This document shows, piece by piece, positions 1 to 33,000 of a DNA stretch of 51,142 nt. Positions within the stretch are counted from its first letter, which is position 1, and the number at the start of each line of letters is the position of its first letter. A model generated the notes under the pieces. The model saw only the letters and a list, made by a program, of their open reading frames with translations. It ran no database searches and was not told the DNA's origin. The DNA is from Tubiluchus corallicola (Eukaryota; Priapulida; Priapulimorpha; Priapulimorphida; Tubiluchidae). The DNA lies in the NCBI GenBank assembly GCA_030141605.1, contig JAQGDQ010001193.1, positions 5,001-56,142 on the forward strand, in the 5' to 3' direction. The position numbers and the translations under genes are program-made.

Positions 1-1087
1 GATATTGATGATGAATATAAGAACTCAAGGCTGATTATTAATTCTTTTATTTATAGGAAATTGTTTTGAAAAGATCTAATAAGCAAGTTGGTACGAGACG
101 AATAAGATGGTAAGTCTGTCATTCATCTAAATCCCCTTTTCATAATTTTTTTTCAAAATACAATGGCAAGATAAGAAATAATCTATGATATCTATCATGA
201 AACTTGAAACTAATTAAGGCAGCTAAGCTGTTTTTGTACAGCAAATTGCATCGAAAACTTTCAAGAAAAGGGCTGGTGAAAGTATAAAAATTTGCTTTCA
301 TCTGTAAAGCATGCAAGTTTTTCTTAACATTTTTTTTTGAAAATACACTGCTAAGATAAGAAATAAATAACCATTGTTGTCTTGTGTTAATCTTCTTAAT
401 TGAAAGAAACCATTGTGTGTGCGCATGCGCTGAATAGAGGTCCAACAGTCTTTTAGATGTAATTTATGATTTTTTATCGTCCAAAGTGGGTAATCATCGT
501 CTCATCCCAAAATCACTATCACATCGTGACATATTTGACTGACTGACTGACTGACTGACATATTATGAGCGACTCGACTTCGTTTTATCTGAAGCAAATA
601 AAAACATTTTCTGCTAATCCAATGTTAAAAGGATAATTAACTGCTATAATGAAACTGTATAATAATATTATGAAATATTAAGAAATCAAACTTACATCTT
701 TGCCGCATCTTACTAACTTGCTAAAGAGAACTCGACTGACAAAATTTTGTTATAAAACGACACGACGTACTGAACAAGAATGACTTCTTTCCTATCCCGT
801 CTGCAAAATGAGGCCAATGGCCCATTTCCTGTCCTCGCTCACCTGTCTATCAACAGCCTAAATTTGCAAAAAACAAACACCAGGAGGCACCACGTGCTTA
901 TATCCAAAACACATTGTCATTTCTTTAACGGCCTTCCGACAAATGCGTGATGATTAGTTCACTAGCACTGCATAAACGTATCAACTTTAACGTGTAACAC
1001 GAATGCTGTCATGCCAGGTACATTTTATTTTTCCTACCTGTAATGTGAGGAAAATGAAAATGATAAAATAATAATTCTTTTTATCAG
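1..1087. other. no gene seen
   Basis: AT-rich sequence with no open frame that looks coding and no recognisable repeat except a short (GACT)n run at about 538-559. It precedes the candidate signal-peptide exon, so a 5' untranslated exon or promoter could lie here. I see no convincing TATA box or start-codon exon. Confidence 0.5.
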
Positions 1088-1178
1088 GTGAGAGAATTTG
1101 AAACGATATTTACCGGTTCTTTTCTAACTGTAGTGGTATTCCTTCTTCAGTATACAGAGGTCAGGACAATATGCGTAG
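1088..1178 (+). CDS. candidate signal-peptide exon of the EGF-pentraxin gene
   Basis: A pyrimidine-rich acceptor (ttctttttatcag) ends at 1087 and a strong donor (gtaaga) begins at 1179. The 91 bases read in one frame as 30 codons plus one base, with a hydrophobic run FLTVVVFLLQY typical of a signal peptide. The exon leaves in phase 1, exactly the phase needed to join the EGF exon at 1930, giving ...TICVDLNEC. No in-frame ATG lies in the exon and an in-frame TAA lies upstream, so the initiator must come from an earlier exon that I cannot identify. This is inference from splice signals, hydrophobicity and phase; it could be chance. Confidence 0.35.
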
Positions 1179-1210
1179 GTAAGAATACACATCTAGCTCA
1201 AATTCTACCT

Positions 1211-1430
1211 TTTTCCTGAAGTAAAATAATTCGTTGTATTGGTTGTGTGAAGCTGATTCTTGGTGTTTTAGGGATGGCAAAACTATAAAGAGTCTGATTA
1301 TAAAACTACACGTTTATTGAACATCAAATACAATAGATATAACAGATAGTAATACCATCTGGAACACAGATAAAATAGCATGGCATTTGAACTGAAAGAT
1401 TGATTTTGTACATATTAAGGCCAGTGTGAA
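1211..1430 (-). repeat. LTR-like dispersed repeat, fragment
   Basis: The reverse complement of about 1223-1357 closely matches 20345-20472, including the tract with the AATAAA signal and the TTTTGCCATCCCTAAAACACCA-type end. The adjoining part at about 1355-1430 matches 17163-17245 in inverted orientation. It is probably the 3' part of the LTR-like unit described at 20193. Confidence 0.5.
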
Positions 1431-1631
1431 CCTGCCTCAATGTATTCTAGTTTTGTAGTTTCCTATGTCCTAAGTTAGCGCCACGTTGCTGTTAACTTTA
1501 GAGTATATTTATTGGCCTAGTTAAGTAGTTGTTGTATTTTTAGAATTCTATTGGAGTTAAGCAATCCTGTACAAACTAGAGAAAGTAAGCTTAATTCATC
1601 ATCATATATAAAATAAGATAAGACCGTGTAA

Positions 1632-1634
<3 letters not shown>

Positions 1635-1669
<35 letters not shown>

Positions 1670-1697
1670 GCACGCACGCACGCACGCACGCGCGCAC
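1635..1697. repeat. (CA)n / (CGCA)n microsatellite
   Basis: Uninterrupted CA repeat passing into ACGC repeats. It marks the left edge of the duplicated unit; a related CA-rich block lies at 8225-8371 before the second unit and at 14064-14281 before the third. Confidence 0.9.
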
Positions 1698-1929
1698 CAT
1701 TTATATTTCAACATTAATTTACCTTGCTATTTAACTTTCGACTCGATACATGGTCTCTTCATCAGAACTAACAAGAAGGCGTGTACCGTGTTTTTATATA
1801 CAAGATTTTTTAATGCTAACATGATCATTACCATCTTAAAAATGGTTTTACTAATTAATAATATTTTCGATTACTCGTACTAGTAGCACTTTATATATAA
1901 TGCAGACTATGGCTTATATTGATTTTCAG

Positions 1930-23690
<21,761 letters not shown>

Positions 23691-23807
23691 GTTTTAGTCT
23701 AAATATGACTATTTTACTGATGCTGCAAACATCAAAAAAAGCAGGAAAATCAACATTTAATTGCAGACAATAGTAGATTTCTGTAGTACAGTAAGAGTCA
23801 CAGTATC

Positions 23808-24170
23808 TTCTTCTTCTTCTTCCCAGCTTTTCCCTATGCGGCGTCGCCGTTGTGAATAAGTCTTCTCCATGCATTCCTGTTGTTGACCATCTCTTCATTT
23901 ATGTTCTTCTCTCTAAGGTCTCCATTAATGCATTCAAACCATCTCAGCTTGGGTCGTCTTCTTCTTCTATTTCCCAGCACTTCCATTTTCATGACCTCCC
24001 TTCCCACGTGATCTTCCCCGGCTCTTCTTCTCAGGTGCTCATACCATCGTAATCTTGCCTCTTGTATCTTTTTCGAGGCTTCCACTACTTACACTGTTCC
24101 TCTAATATTACTATTCCTGATTTTATCTCTTCTTGTTACTCCCACCATCCACCCAAGTAAGAGTCACAGT
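23808..24170 (-). mobile_element. non-LTR retrotransposon 3' end
   Basis: On the minus strand a frame reads ARLRWYEHLRRRAGEDHVGR, then MEVLGNRRRRRPKLRW and NRNAWRRLIHN, followed by a (GAA)n tail. This is the usual C-terminal end of a LINE reverse-transcriptase polyprotein. Relatives lie at 35040-35355 (+) and 50516-50830 (-). It is truncated at its 5' side. Confidence 0.8.
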
Positions 24171-24599
24171 ATCATCTATGTAATAAGCTAAGTTCCTAAA
24201 ATAGCAAAATCCCAAAAATTAAAAATCCTGCCATTTTAAGATCATAAGGCACCTTTGTCTTACTGTTGAATTAAGATAGATCTGATTTCAAACTGACATA
24301 TAAACTAAATTTCTGGAAAGCGCGGCAACAGATGATTCTACAAACGCAGATCGAATTGTCTTTACAGAAAGGTTAGAATTTGATTTCTGTTTTCCATCTG
24401 ACCAAGAAGTTTTCTGTATTTATACGAACGTCTTTCTACTTCCCAGTCTTGCAACAAATACTAAGAAATGAATAATTCTGGAAAAATTCATTAAATTAGA
24501 AAGATGTTTGGCTTTTGCTTGATTTTATATTTCTTTTCGTATAGAAGTTGCCGAATATTTACTATTAATTTATAAAATTTCTTAGTAAATTTTGTCTCA

Positions 24600-24785
24600 C
24601 AGTTTTATTAGCGGTTTTGGTTTTGATTGGTTTGGATAGTTTGACTTGGTGTGTTGTTTTGTGATGTGTATGGGTGTGGTACTGTGAGCTATTTTCTTAA
24701 GTATAGTTAAGAAAATGTTGTGTGGTATGCTGTGGTGTGGTATGGCGACACATGGCATGGTATGGCGTGATATGGTGTTATGTCA
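24600..24785. repeat. TGG/TGTGGTATGG low-complexity tract
   Basis: Imperfect repeats of tggtatgg and gtgtggt words. No gene seen. Confidence 0.6.
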
Positions 24786-24787
24786 TT

Positions 24788-25138
24788 GTTGTGTTTTGTT
24801 TCTCTCGGGAGGCTCGTAAAGAAAACCAGAAAACACTTCGTCAAATTAAACTAGTTTATTAAGTGAGGATTCTACAACACAAAAGTATGAAGGAACGAGA
24901 AATGTTTACAGTAAACGTGAAAATCTGGAAAACGTTTGAGTGTATCTGAAAATGTAAGTATAAAAGAGAATGTGTAAGTGGCGTCCGTGTGAATCTGTGT
25001 GCCTCTCTCAGCGGCCTGCTTCGCCTTATATAGGGTGCCAGGGAACATTCCAGACGTTTCTTTCTAGAACGTTCTACACGGTAAGACGATTATTCTAACG
25101 GAACATTCTTTAATAGATGCCAGTGATCTCCACAACAC
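24788..25138 (-). mobile_element. solo-LTR-like unit with heat-shock-element motifs
   Basis: On the minus strand: starts TGTTGTGGAGATCACTGG, then GAATGTTC, AGAACGTTCTAGAA and GGAATGTTCC, a TATATAAGGCG box (about 25025-25032), a leader, and TTAATAAACTAG before AGTGTTTTCTGG near the 3' end. The order (enhancer, TATA, leader, polyadenylation signal) and TG...CA ends suggest an LTR. I see no primer-binding site, polypurine tract or clear 5-bp duplication. A retroposed promoter is the alternative. Confidence 0.5.
25025..25108 (-). promoter_or_regulatory. TATA box with three upstream heat-shock elements
   Basis: TATATAAG at 25025-25032 (minus). Upstream are GAAnnTTC pairs at 25043-25050 and 25101-25108 and a three-unit TTCnnGAAnnTTC at 25062-25074. 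Alternating GAA/TTC pentamers spaced by two bases are the binding pattern of heat-shock factor. Function is inferred. Confidence 0.5.
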
Positions 25139-25139
25139 A

Positions 25140-26280
25140 TAATAAACATTTTTGTTTTGTCAGACCCGCCACAAAAGTGAAGCACATGTATTGTAAACTA
25201 ACATTATGTGATCTTCAACAGTATTGTACAGTATTACAAGTTTTGAGCAATTATATTACGTAATATCATTGGCTGTGTGTGTGTATGTCTCCTTATGCTC
25301 AAGCCTAAATGGATATTTATTAAATTACTGTGTAACAACCAGCTTTGTCTTTAACATTAGGTCTTAGGTCTCATTGTAATTTTGGATTTGAAATTTAACA
25401 AAAATTGCATCAACATTATGACTTTGCCTTTTTATTCCTTTGCACTATCGCAGTGACTTTGCAAAAAATATGGTCACATTTTATGAGTCTAACGGAAGAA
25501 AAAATAATCAGTCATCCTAACAATTAATGAAACTTTTACAAATGAAATAAAAAATGTTATTTTATTCTAAAACCGAAAGTTAAAGCACTCATCACTCTAC
25601 CAAGAAAATTATGTTTTCATTCGCTGCTTGTTTGTTTGTTTAACTGATAACAAGATTACGTAATAACAACGATTTCCACAAAACTTTGTGGAGAGGTAAG
25701 GCATGGTATAATGAAGAATCTGTTGATTTTCATGTCTACTCGAGAAAGTCTGACAAAGCAAAAACCGAGGTTATTAGCCGAAGTTGTGACGCAAGACAAA
25801 CAAAAAACAAAAAAACAAGAAAAATGATCAGTCTTTCAAACAATAATTAACTAAAATGTTTTGGTACCAATAAAAACTTACGCAATTTTATTGTAAAATT
25901 GAAAGTTAATGCATTTATGTCCTTTGGTAAAGGTCAACGAAGTTACGTCTTCATTCATTCGCTGTTTGTTTATGTATTTGTATTAACGGGATTACGTAAA
26001 ATAATGATTTCCACAAAGCTTTGTAGAGAGGTAAGGTGTGCGACAAGGATAAATGCTTGGACCGTGATGTCTGAAATCTCTATTTACAGCCATTTTTCAG
26101 GTTTATTAGCAAAACTTGCAACGCAAAGAAAAACAGAAATAATTAATTCATACGTTGCCTTAGATATTTGAATACGGAAGGCAGGGTCACAAAGTTAATG
26201 TGTATTTTAAAGCTCATTTAAAGATCATTAGTGTTCGAAAGGGATGTCCTAAATAAGCTTGTCCATAGTCTCGTTGTGCG
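25140..26280. other. intergenic, nothing recognised
   Basis: AT-rich. Two loosely similar stretches (25650-25830 and 25970-26140; both with tttccacaaa(a/g)ctttgt(g/a)gagaggtaaggt) show an old duplication. No coding signal that I trust. Confidence 0.5.
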
Positions 26281-26282
26281 CA

Positions 26283-26605
26283 TGATCAGAAGCTGCTGTA
26301 GCTCAATGGTTAAATGTACCATAACAACGCGTCTTAACTACAACCGTCACGTGGCATCTGGGTAAAGCAAATCCGTCTGCCACATTAGTTTAGTAAAAGT
26401 TTTACATAGACTTACTTAATTATGCAATTGTCTGTGCCTGGGGTGATTTACTAGCAGGATCTTGCTGTTAAGACTGTTACCATTACAATAGCGTGGGCTG
26501 CGAGGCTTTGTCTAGTGTATGCAAATTCGTTGTCTGGTACACTTAACCTTTGACATTTACCGATCATCACCTATCAGTGGAACTGTGAAAATGCTTATTG
26601 TATTG
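26283..26605 (+). mobile_element. tRNA-like SINE candidate
   Basis: 26288 onward (gctgctgtagctcaatggtt) has a tRNA-type box A. The part 26466-26600 (actgttaccattacaatagc, ttaacctttgacatttaccg) recurs in both arms of the inverted duplication at 41431-41575 and inverted at about 44003-44145. Box B is not convincing and no target duplication was found. Confidence 0.45.
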
Positions 26606-27190
26606 AAATCTGTATGCATATAACCACATATAGATACATAAAAAGATAAATACATACTGCGTATTAACCTTCTTTGGGCCATGTATTATGCTGACAAGAT
26701 TATAAACAAAAGGTTCAGACAGTTATCAAATTGCCTGTTCCTGGATTAAATTGGTTAAATTACTGTAATAAATTACACAATACCATACCAAATTGTTATG
26801 TTTCATACACTATCGTTATCATAAAAAGATTAATTGTACTGCAGTCGGGCTAGAGAAGCAAAGGCTTGTATAAGCCCACTGTCATGTGAACCCGATAAAA
26901 AAAGAATGGATGAGTGAACAAAAAAAAAGAACTGGGAGAAAGGTGAGATCACACAGGAAGGGTAGAATGATGAGTTAGTGGAAATAGTAGGATGAAAGAC
27001 AGTAGATTGTGCTATGTTGACATCAGCTTTAAAGATTTATCAATGATGCCTTGTTTTGTATAATCTACTTTTGTACCAGGATTGTGGTACGACTGCTGCA
27101 GTAGGTGTAGGAAATTAGGAAGTGTTGTACTTGTTGAGAATCATTGCTCTATATTTCTTTTTTAAAGTTTTGAATTGGACTGAACAGTTT

Positions 27191-27578
27191 TTAACCCTTT
27201 CATACCCGTTGTATCCCGAGGGATACAAGAATATTTTCTGCCTTTAAAATTAATAAAATTTTAAAACTGACAGTTATTTGATCTGTTAATAGTTATTTTG
27301 ATTTAAGCCAATAACAATAGACTAAAATATTGATAAAATGGCAAACTAAAAAATCTACATAGCATAAAAACACTGTGTAAGATACACTACTTTAGAGGTG
27401 ACTTTGTACGGATCAACATAGCATGCATACTAAATGTCTTAAATACTTTAAAAAAATATCAGCATTTGCTTTTTATCCTGTTTAGCAACCATTGAATTAC
27501 AATGTATTCCATGGGATACAGACTATATTTTGCATGCGGGCACAGGTTGAAAAAAATAAGTTGGACTGAAAGGGTTAA
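27191..27578. mobile_element. piggyBac-type MITE, copy 2
   Basis: 388 bp with TTAA at both ends, TTAACCCTTTCATACCCGTT and TTGGACTGAAAGGGTTAA. Same interior as 19444-19909 with a deletion. Confidence 0.8.
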
Positions 27579-27871
27579 ATCATCATTTATGCCATTCCAA
27601 AGCCTTGAACCAACATTTGCAATGAATTGCAGTGCCAAGTCTATTTTGCAGAAAATTACAACAACTTCATTCATTCTGGTTGCGTAATGCCGATTAATAG
27701 GTTGGACTGGATTATTAAAGACTATTGAAAAGAGACGATAATTAGTTTTCTACATGTAAGTAGCTGCATTCATGCGTATTAATCGTCAACAGTTAAAATT
27801 TTATCATTTTTGAAACCTGTTTAACCAAGATATTCTCTTTTTCTAAGATTACAAGCGATTCTAAGAAATTT

Positions 27872-28035
27872 TCAGTTAGAGAAAGTTTCAGTTGTCAAGA
27901 TAGAGAAAGGGCGATAATTACATGGATCCTCAGAGGATCGATCTTTGTGTGCAGGAAAAACCTTTACAGTCTTCCACTGTTTGGGAAATATTCCAGTGTT
28001 GAAGATCTCTCTAAGCAACATGTCGTTATTATGAA
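27872..28035 (-). pseudogene. non-LTR reverse transcriptase fragment
   Basis: The minus strand reads LREIFNTGIFPKQWKTVKVF followed by CNYRPFSILTTETFSN. P-xx-WK...NYRP(I/F)S(I/L)L is the N-terminal part of LINE-type reverse transcriptases. The fragment is cut off on both sides by unrelated sequence. Confidence 0.7.
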
Positions 28036-28250
28036 ATGTGTGTCTAAATGCAGATAAAGGCTGCGAATAAAAGTAAATTCTTGTTTTTGTTTGTTGTTTG
28101 CGCAGGTGCAAAACTTTATTGACGTGAACAGCTCGCCGTGCAAGTGTTGTTTAGTTGTTACATTTGCATACCTGATGGATAGAGGAATTCGATAGTTTGA
28201 CTGCGCGCAGTGGCGAAAGTAGAGAGAACCATTCGAATATTTGCGATTAC

Positions 28251-28603
28251 AAGTGGTGAGCATCGAACCTTCGATTTCTATTCGAACGAGTTTTTGTTTA
28301 GTTCGGGTTCGACTCGTACCTAAGATTACAGATTCGAATTCCAGCACTTCTTTATCATTGAAACGTTTGAAACGTGGCACAATCAGAGTAGTTTAGCTAT
28401 GATTTCTGTGGACCATTTGTAAACAAAATGTCAGTGTTTATCCTGCAGAAAAAACTTAAGCATTACGCGTAATCTTTGCAAGACTCTTTTTATCAGTGAT
28501 TCGAAAATCTTTAAAATAGCATTCGAATTCGATTCGATTTGATTTTGTTAGAAAATCCCAAAATCGATTCCAATAGATTTCGCTTTCTGGCAGAGGGAGT
28601 TTA
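28251..28603. mobile_element. TTCGAA-rich hAT-type MITE, diverged copy
   Basis: Starts aagtggtgagcatcgaacct and ends tggcagagggagtttaccca. Same layout as 5132-5476 but with degraded ends. It sits about 160 bp upstream of the receptor gene's TATA box. Confidence 0.7.
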
Positions 28604-28763
28604 CCCACAGTGATAACCACATACCATGAGACGTGAACGTAGCAATTTAAGAGCAGTTTCATAACAATACAGTAAGAAATAAACATTGGTTAATTTGACT
28701 TCAGGAAATCTAAAGCATAGTGTAATAAAACCGTACTACAGAAAGGATCTATCCCTGAAGGGC

Positions 28764-28771
28764 ATATATAC
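28764..28771 (+). promoter_or_regulatory. candidate TATA box of the receptor gene
   Basis: CATATATAC, 66 bases before the ATG at 28837. Position fits a short 5' leader without an intervening ATG. Inference only. Confidence 0.35.
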
Positions 28772-28836
28772 GACAGACTAGCTTCAGGTATAAGAGATTT
28801 ACTTGAAAAGGAGGTACTCTGAAGAGCAGAACCAAA

Positions 28837-30015
28837 ATGCTAAAAAATCGGATTCATGCAGACGTTGCGATGGTGAAAAATGACGCCCAGAAGGAAGATG
28901 CAAAAGGGACGACACTCTACGATGCCTTAAAACCTCTCACTCGAGCCATGAGAATCTTCTGCCTTTGGCATTTGAAGGAAAGTGACATCAGCTGTTACTG
29001 GATGGGTGTTTACACAGTATTCACAATGGTATTGGTAACATCTTTACTATGCTTTGTGCTTTTCAAGGTAACGTCCATATATCTAGATAGCGGCTTAACT
29101 GGAGCTAGTTTTACAATAGTTCTTTGCCTAGTTGTCTACATGCAAGCTGTCTTCAATGTACTGTACTTCAAGTTGAACGTTCAAAAGTTGGATAAATTTC
29201 CCAAAATGTGGCAGCCACTTCTTGACAATAAGGGAGAAGAAAATACGGCAATATATTTTGAAGATGCTCGAAAAGAAGCCAGAAAATCCGTTATGGGAAC
29301 GATTGGAGGCGGTGTAGTTGTTCTGTTAATGAATTCTATTGCGCCGGTATATCAACTAGCTACAGCCACGTACACCCAAATTGTCCACAAAATAACAGTT
29401 AGATTGTCTCTGCAAGAAGTTTTGTTGACTAGCATGCAGGTGGCAGCACCAATGCTCTGCGTCTGCATATGGATGGTCATTGTGGTCCGTCTGCCAATGT
29501 CACTCATTGGAATCCTCTGCAGTGTATTGAACAAAGGATTGGACACGTGTTTGGGTGAAATTCGACTGCTTCTTACTAAATTTGATTCACCGAAAAATGC
29601 AAAGGTACTAGATGATGCCGACGATACTGAATTGGAAACCATCAGACTTGAATCTGCAGCCTCTGTGAACTACCATAGGATGTTAAACAAGGTGGAAAAA
29701 GACTACAATTATTTGACCAAATTGACGGCAAAAACTGACGAATTGTTTTCGTTTTACTTTCTCTTTCTTTATGCGTCAACCATCATTTCTTTTACCGTTA
29801 CACTGTATGTAGTAGTTGCCATATTGGAGACTGAAGGATTCACAATACATGGACTGCTAGCCAGCATGACAGCTCTTGGCATCATTGTTGTACAAATGTT
29901 CAGCATTGCAGCTTTGTCGCTAAATGCAGCTGATTTATATGAGAAAGAGCGAGAGGCCCTTCCGCTTGTCCTCTATCTTAGCTCCTGTGCACGAACAACT
30001 GATGAAAAACTCGAG
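28837..30015 (+). CDS. receptor exon 1 (TM1-TM6)
   Basis: 393 codons ending KLE before donor gttagt at 30016; the open frame runs 10 codons further, to TGA/TAA in the intron (30046-30048). Long cytoplasmic-type loop between TM4 and TM5 (about 227-302), rich in charged residues, as usual in this family. Confidence 0.88.
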
Positions 30016-33000
30016 GTTAGTAAACCCACGTGGACAAATGATGAGTAAACTCGTAATTATTGATTTTTTTATACTATGCACAAAGAGCAAGAAAACCCTT
30101 TAACCCTTAGTCGACCAAGGTGGGGTAGAAAATTTGTGCCGATCTGTGGGCAACGAAATAGGTGGGAGAGCTGTTTACCCGTTGTATCCCGTGGGATACG
30201 AGAATATTTTCTGCCTTTAAAATTAATAAAATTTTAAAACTGACAGTTATTTAATCTGTTAAAGGTTATTTTGATTAAAACCAATAACAATAGACTAAAA
30301 TGGTGATAAAATCGCAAACTAAAAAATCTACATAGCATAAAAAACTGTGCCAGGTGCAATAGTTTAGAGACGACTTTGTACAGATCAGCGTAGCATGCAT
30401 ACTAAATGTCTCAATTTACTTATCAGCAGTTGCAAAATGAAGCACATTTTATGCTTCCCGTGGGATACAGGCTATATTTAGCACGCGGGCACAGGTAGAA
30501 AAAAATAATTATAATGTGTAAACAAGATGGACATACTGAATAAAAGTACCAAGCCAAAAAAATTTTTCTTATTAGAAAAATAATTTGGGACTGAAAGGGT
30601 TACTGAATTAAACTTTGCCCACAATTATTATAATAATCGATCAAATAATAAAAAACTATCATTAAAAAGTCACGAGGAATTATATTATAACATCTATACT
30701 ATCAGGTACATAGATAACATAATTATCAATACTGAAATAACACTATACTAACACACAGCAGAAGATAGCCTGGCTAGCCCACAGGTCTAAATGTTCCAGG
30801 TAGACCTGTCTCACACAGCTTAAATACAAAAGCTAGAACACTGTTGATGTAAAAGGTCATTCAGAAGCAAATAAGTACAGTAAGATTAGAGGTAAATTTA
30901 AGCTATATCATTGCTGTAACAAGCCTAAAAAGGGGAGGAGATGAGATGAAGAAATGAGCAAGAAGACACAATGTAATATTTAAAAGTCAAGTTAATCAAC
31001 GCGAAGTAATTAAGGCGAACTTCGCGACACGACCAAAGTTCTGCAAACGGTCTGCAGAACAGATTTTTCTAACGATCTATTGAGGAAAGTTTCGAATTGC
31101 AGTTTGTAGACGGTCTTTAATTTAGTAATATGGCGGGAACTTCAGCTGTACAGCTTGAAGCTGATGAAGATGAAATTTTAGAAGATCCACCAAGAGAAGA
31201 CGATGTGGAAGTCTTAGAATTAAAGAGTGAACACCGTTAGACTATCATAAAAAGTTTCACAAGACTTGAATAATATCGCATAAATAATATAGTGCAATGG
31301 TGGAAATCTTCTTTTTGTCCGTGGTGCCCTCATATATCTATGCTAGCTTGCCACAGAATTTGGTTTTATATTATGATATAAATATAAAAACCACTTGGGC
31401 GGGCAAGGGTTAATTACACGAGGCTATAGAAATTGTCTTCAAATTTTGTTTCATCTGATGATGATGTTCGTCCTTCGAATCGAAGATGACCATAGTGACG
31501 TGGAAAAAGGGTCAGTTTGGGGTTGTCATTCCTTTGATGAGATCGAAGGTGACTGACTAGGCCAATGCCGGCCTGAAAATTTCTGTGGCATTTGGCACAG
31601 GTGAGGCTGGGTGTTTGGACCTGTTGTTTGGCAGTGTCACATGCCTTGCGTCTCCTGCTCTTCTCCTCTGCCTCCTCAATTCTACACACTGTCTTATTGC
31701 GCACAGAGCTGGTGTTGGCAGTAACGCTGTATAGAACTTGTGAATTTAAACTCCCGATATGACCGTTAAGTACAGAAATTTTAACAGTAAGCCGTTTGAA
31801 TATGTTTAAAAGACATTGCATAAAGTTTAAAAAATGATCAAAGCAGAAGCAGTGCCCTCTTTCCTAACTAAGCAAAAGTATAAATTACATAATTGTCAAT
31901 AACATCAACAATACGTTTTTGGTGAACCAGTGGTGCACACTGGGATTACGAAACTGTGACGTTTTACCTGGTGGAGCAAACATTTTAAATGAATAAGAAT
32001 TTTCTTTTCCAATTACAAGAGTTTAAACCATGCAAGGTTTAAAAGACTCTTCTTTTAAACCTTGCATGGAAAATTGTTAAGGATATACTTTAAAATTCGT
32101 TTTTATTCCGTTTTAGCAGAAAGAAAGAAAATATGAAAAAAGCCTTGGATTTTTGATCATCCTTAGTGTTAAGAGTAATTATTTGTGTTGCTTGCAAACC
32201 AAAACCGTTTATAAGTCGGCGCAGATAAAACTACGTTATGAAATGCTTCAAAGTAGAAAGCACCAAAAATTTGGTCAAATGTCGATTTTTTCTTATTTAT
32301 AACAAATTACAAATGCTAAATATATTGGACTTTTATATTTTAGCATCAAATTATCTGGAAAAGGTCAAAAATTACTAAAAATCTAATTTTATAACTTTAG
32401 TACTGCAACTGTAAAACAACTTGCATTTTCTACCCAATTGTAGCTTGTGGAAGCAGCCATTTTGCTTCGAGTTTTTTCTGTTGACAAAACCAGATCTTCG
32501 CCAGGAAGAGCCATACTGGATTTAAACATAACTTCAATTTGCTCTTGTACAATCCATACCAACCACATCTTCGTATGGTTGCTAAGTGTCTTGTGGAGAC
32601 GCGACAAAAACAATGGCTAACTTTAACAGTGTCTTTCTCAGGGTTAGCGTGCACCTCATATTCAACGTGGATTATCTCAGCTTAGAAATAACATTGGTAT
32701 GAAAAATGATCTTCGTGAAATGGAGATTCAGGATACCTGACTAACTAGAATAGTTTAACTGCCGACTTATGGACGATTTTGCTATGCAAGCACACATCTG
32801 TAGGCTCATTTGTTATACGTAATTATTAGGCCTACAGTTATAAAAATTATTTCTGCGTGTGATAACAAATCATTTTACTACCTTTTGGGGTTTCAAATTG
32901 TAATGTTATTTTCTTGATATTCAAATCTTTGTAGATGAAAAGAAACTTTGACATTAAGTTTGGAATATTAGGTTATTCGTGGTAATCCAATTCTAGAAGA

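Larger units (their letters stand above)
30100..31413 (+). mobile_element. piggyBac-like element remnant (1.3 kb)
   Basis: Ends TTAACCCTTAGTCGACCAAG and, inverted, TTAACCCTTGCCCGCCCAAG at 31388-31413, both at TTAA. It lies in intron 1 of the receptor gene. It holds a smaller piggyBac-type MITE (30174-30602) and a short acidic coding stub (31132-31239). Confidence 0.6.

Noticed and set aside
26285-26360. tRNA gene
   Set aside because: Box A resembles a tRNA, but no convincing anticodon arm, T arm or acceptor pairing is visible.
31414-31821. Host zinc-finger gene
   Set aside because: One C2H2 finger of the type found at LINE ends, followed by a short repeat tail; no gene structure around it.
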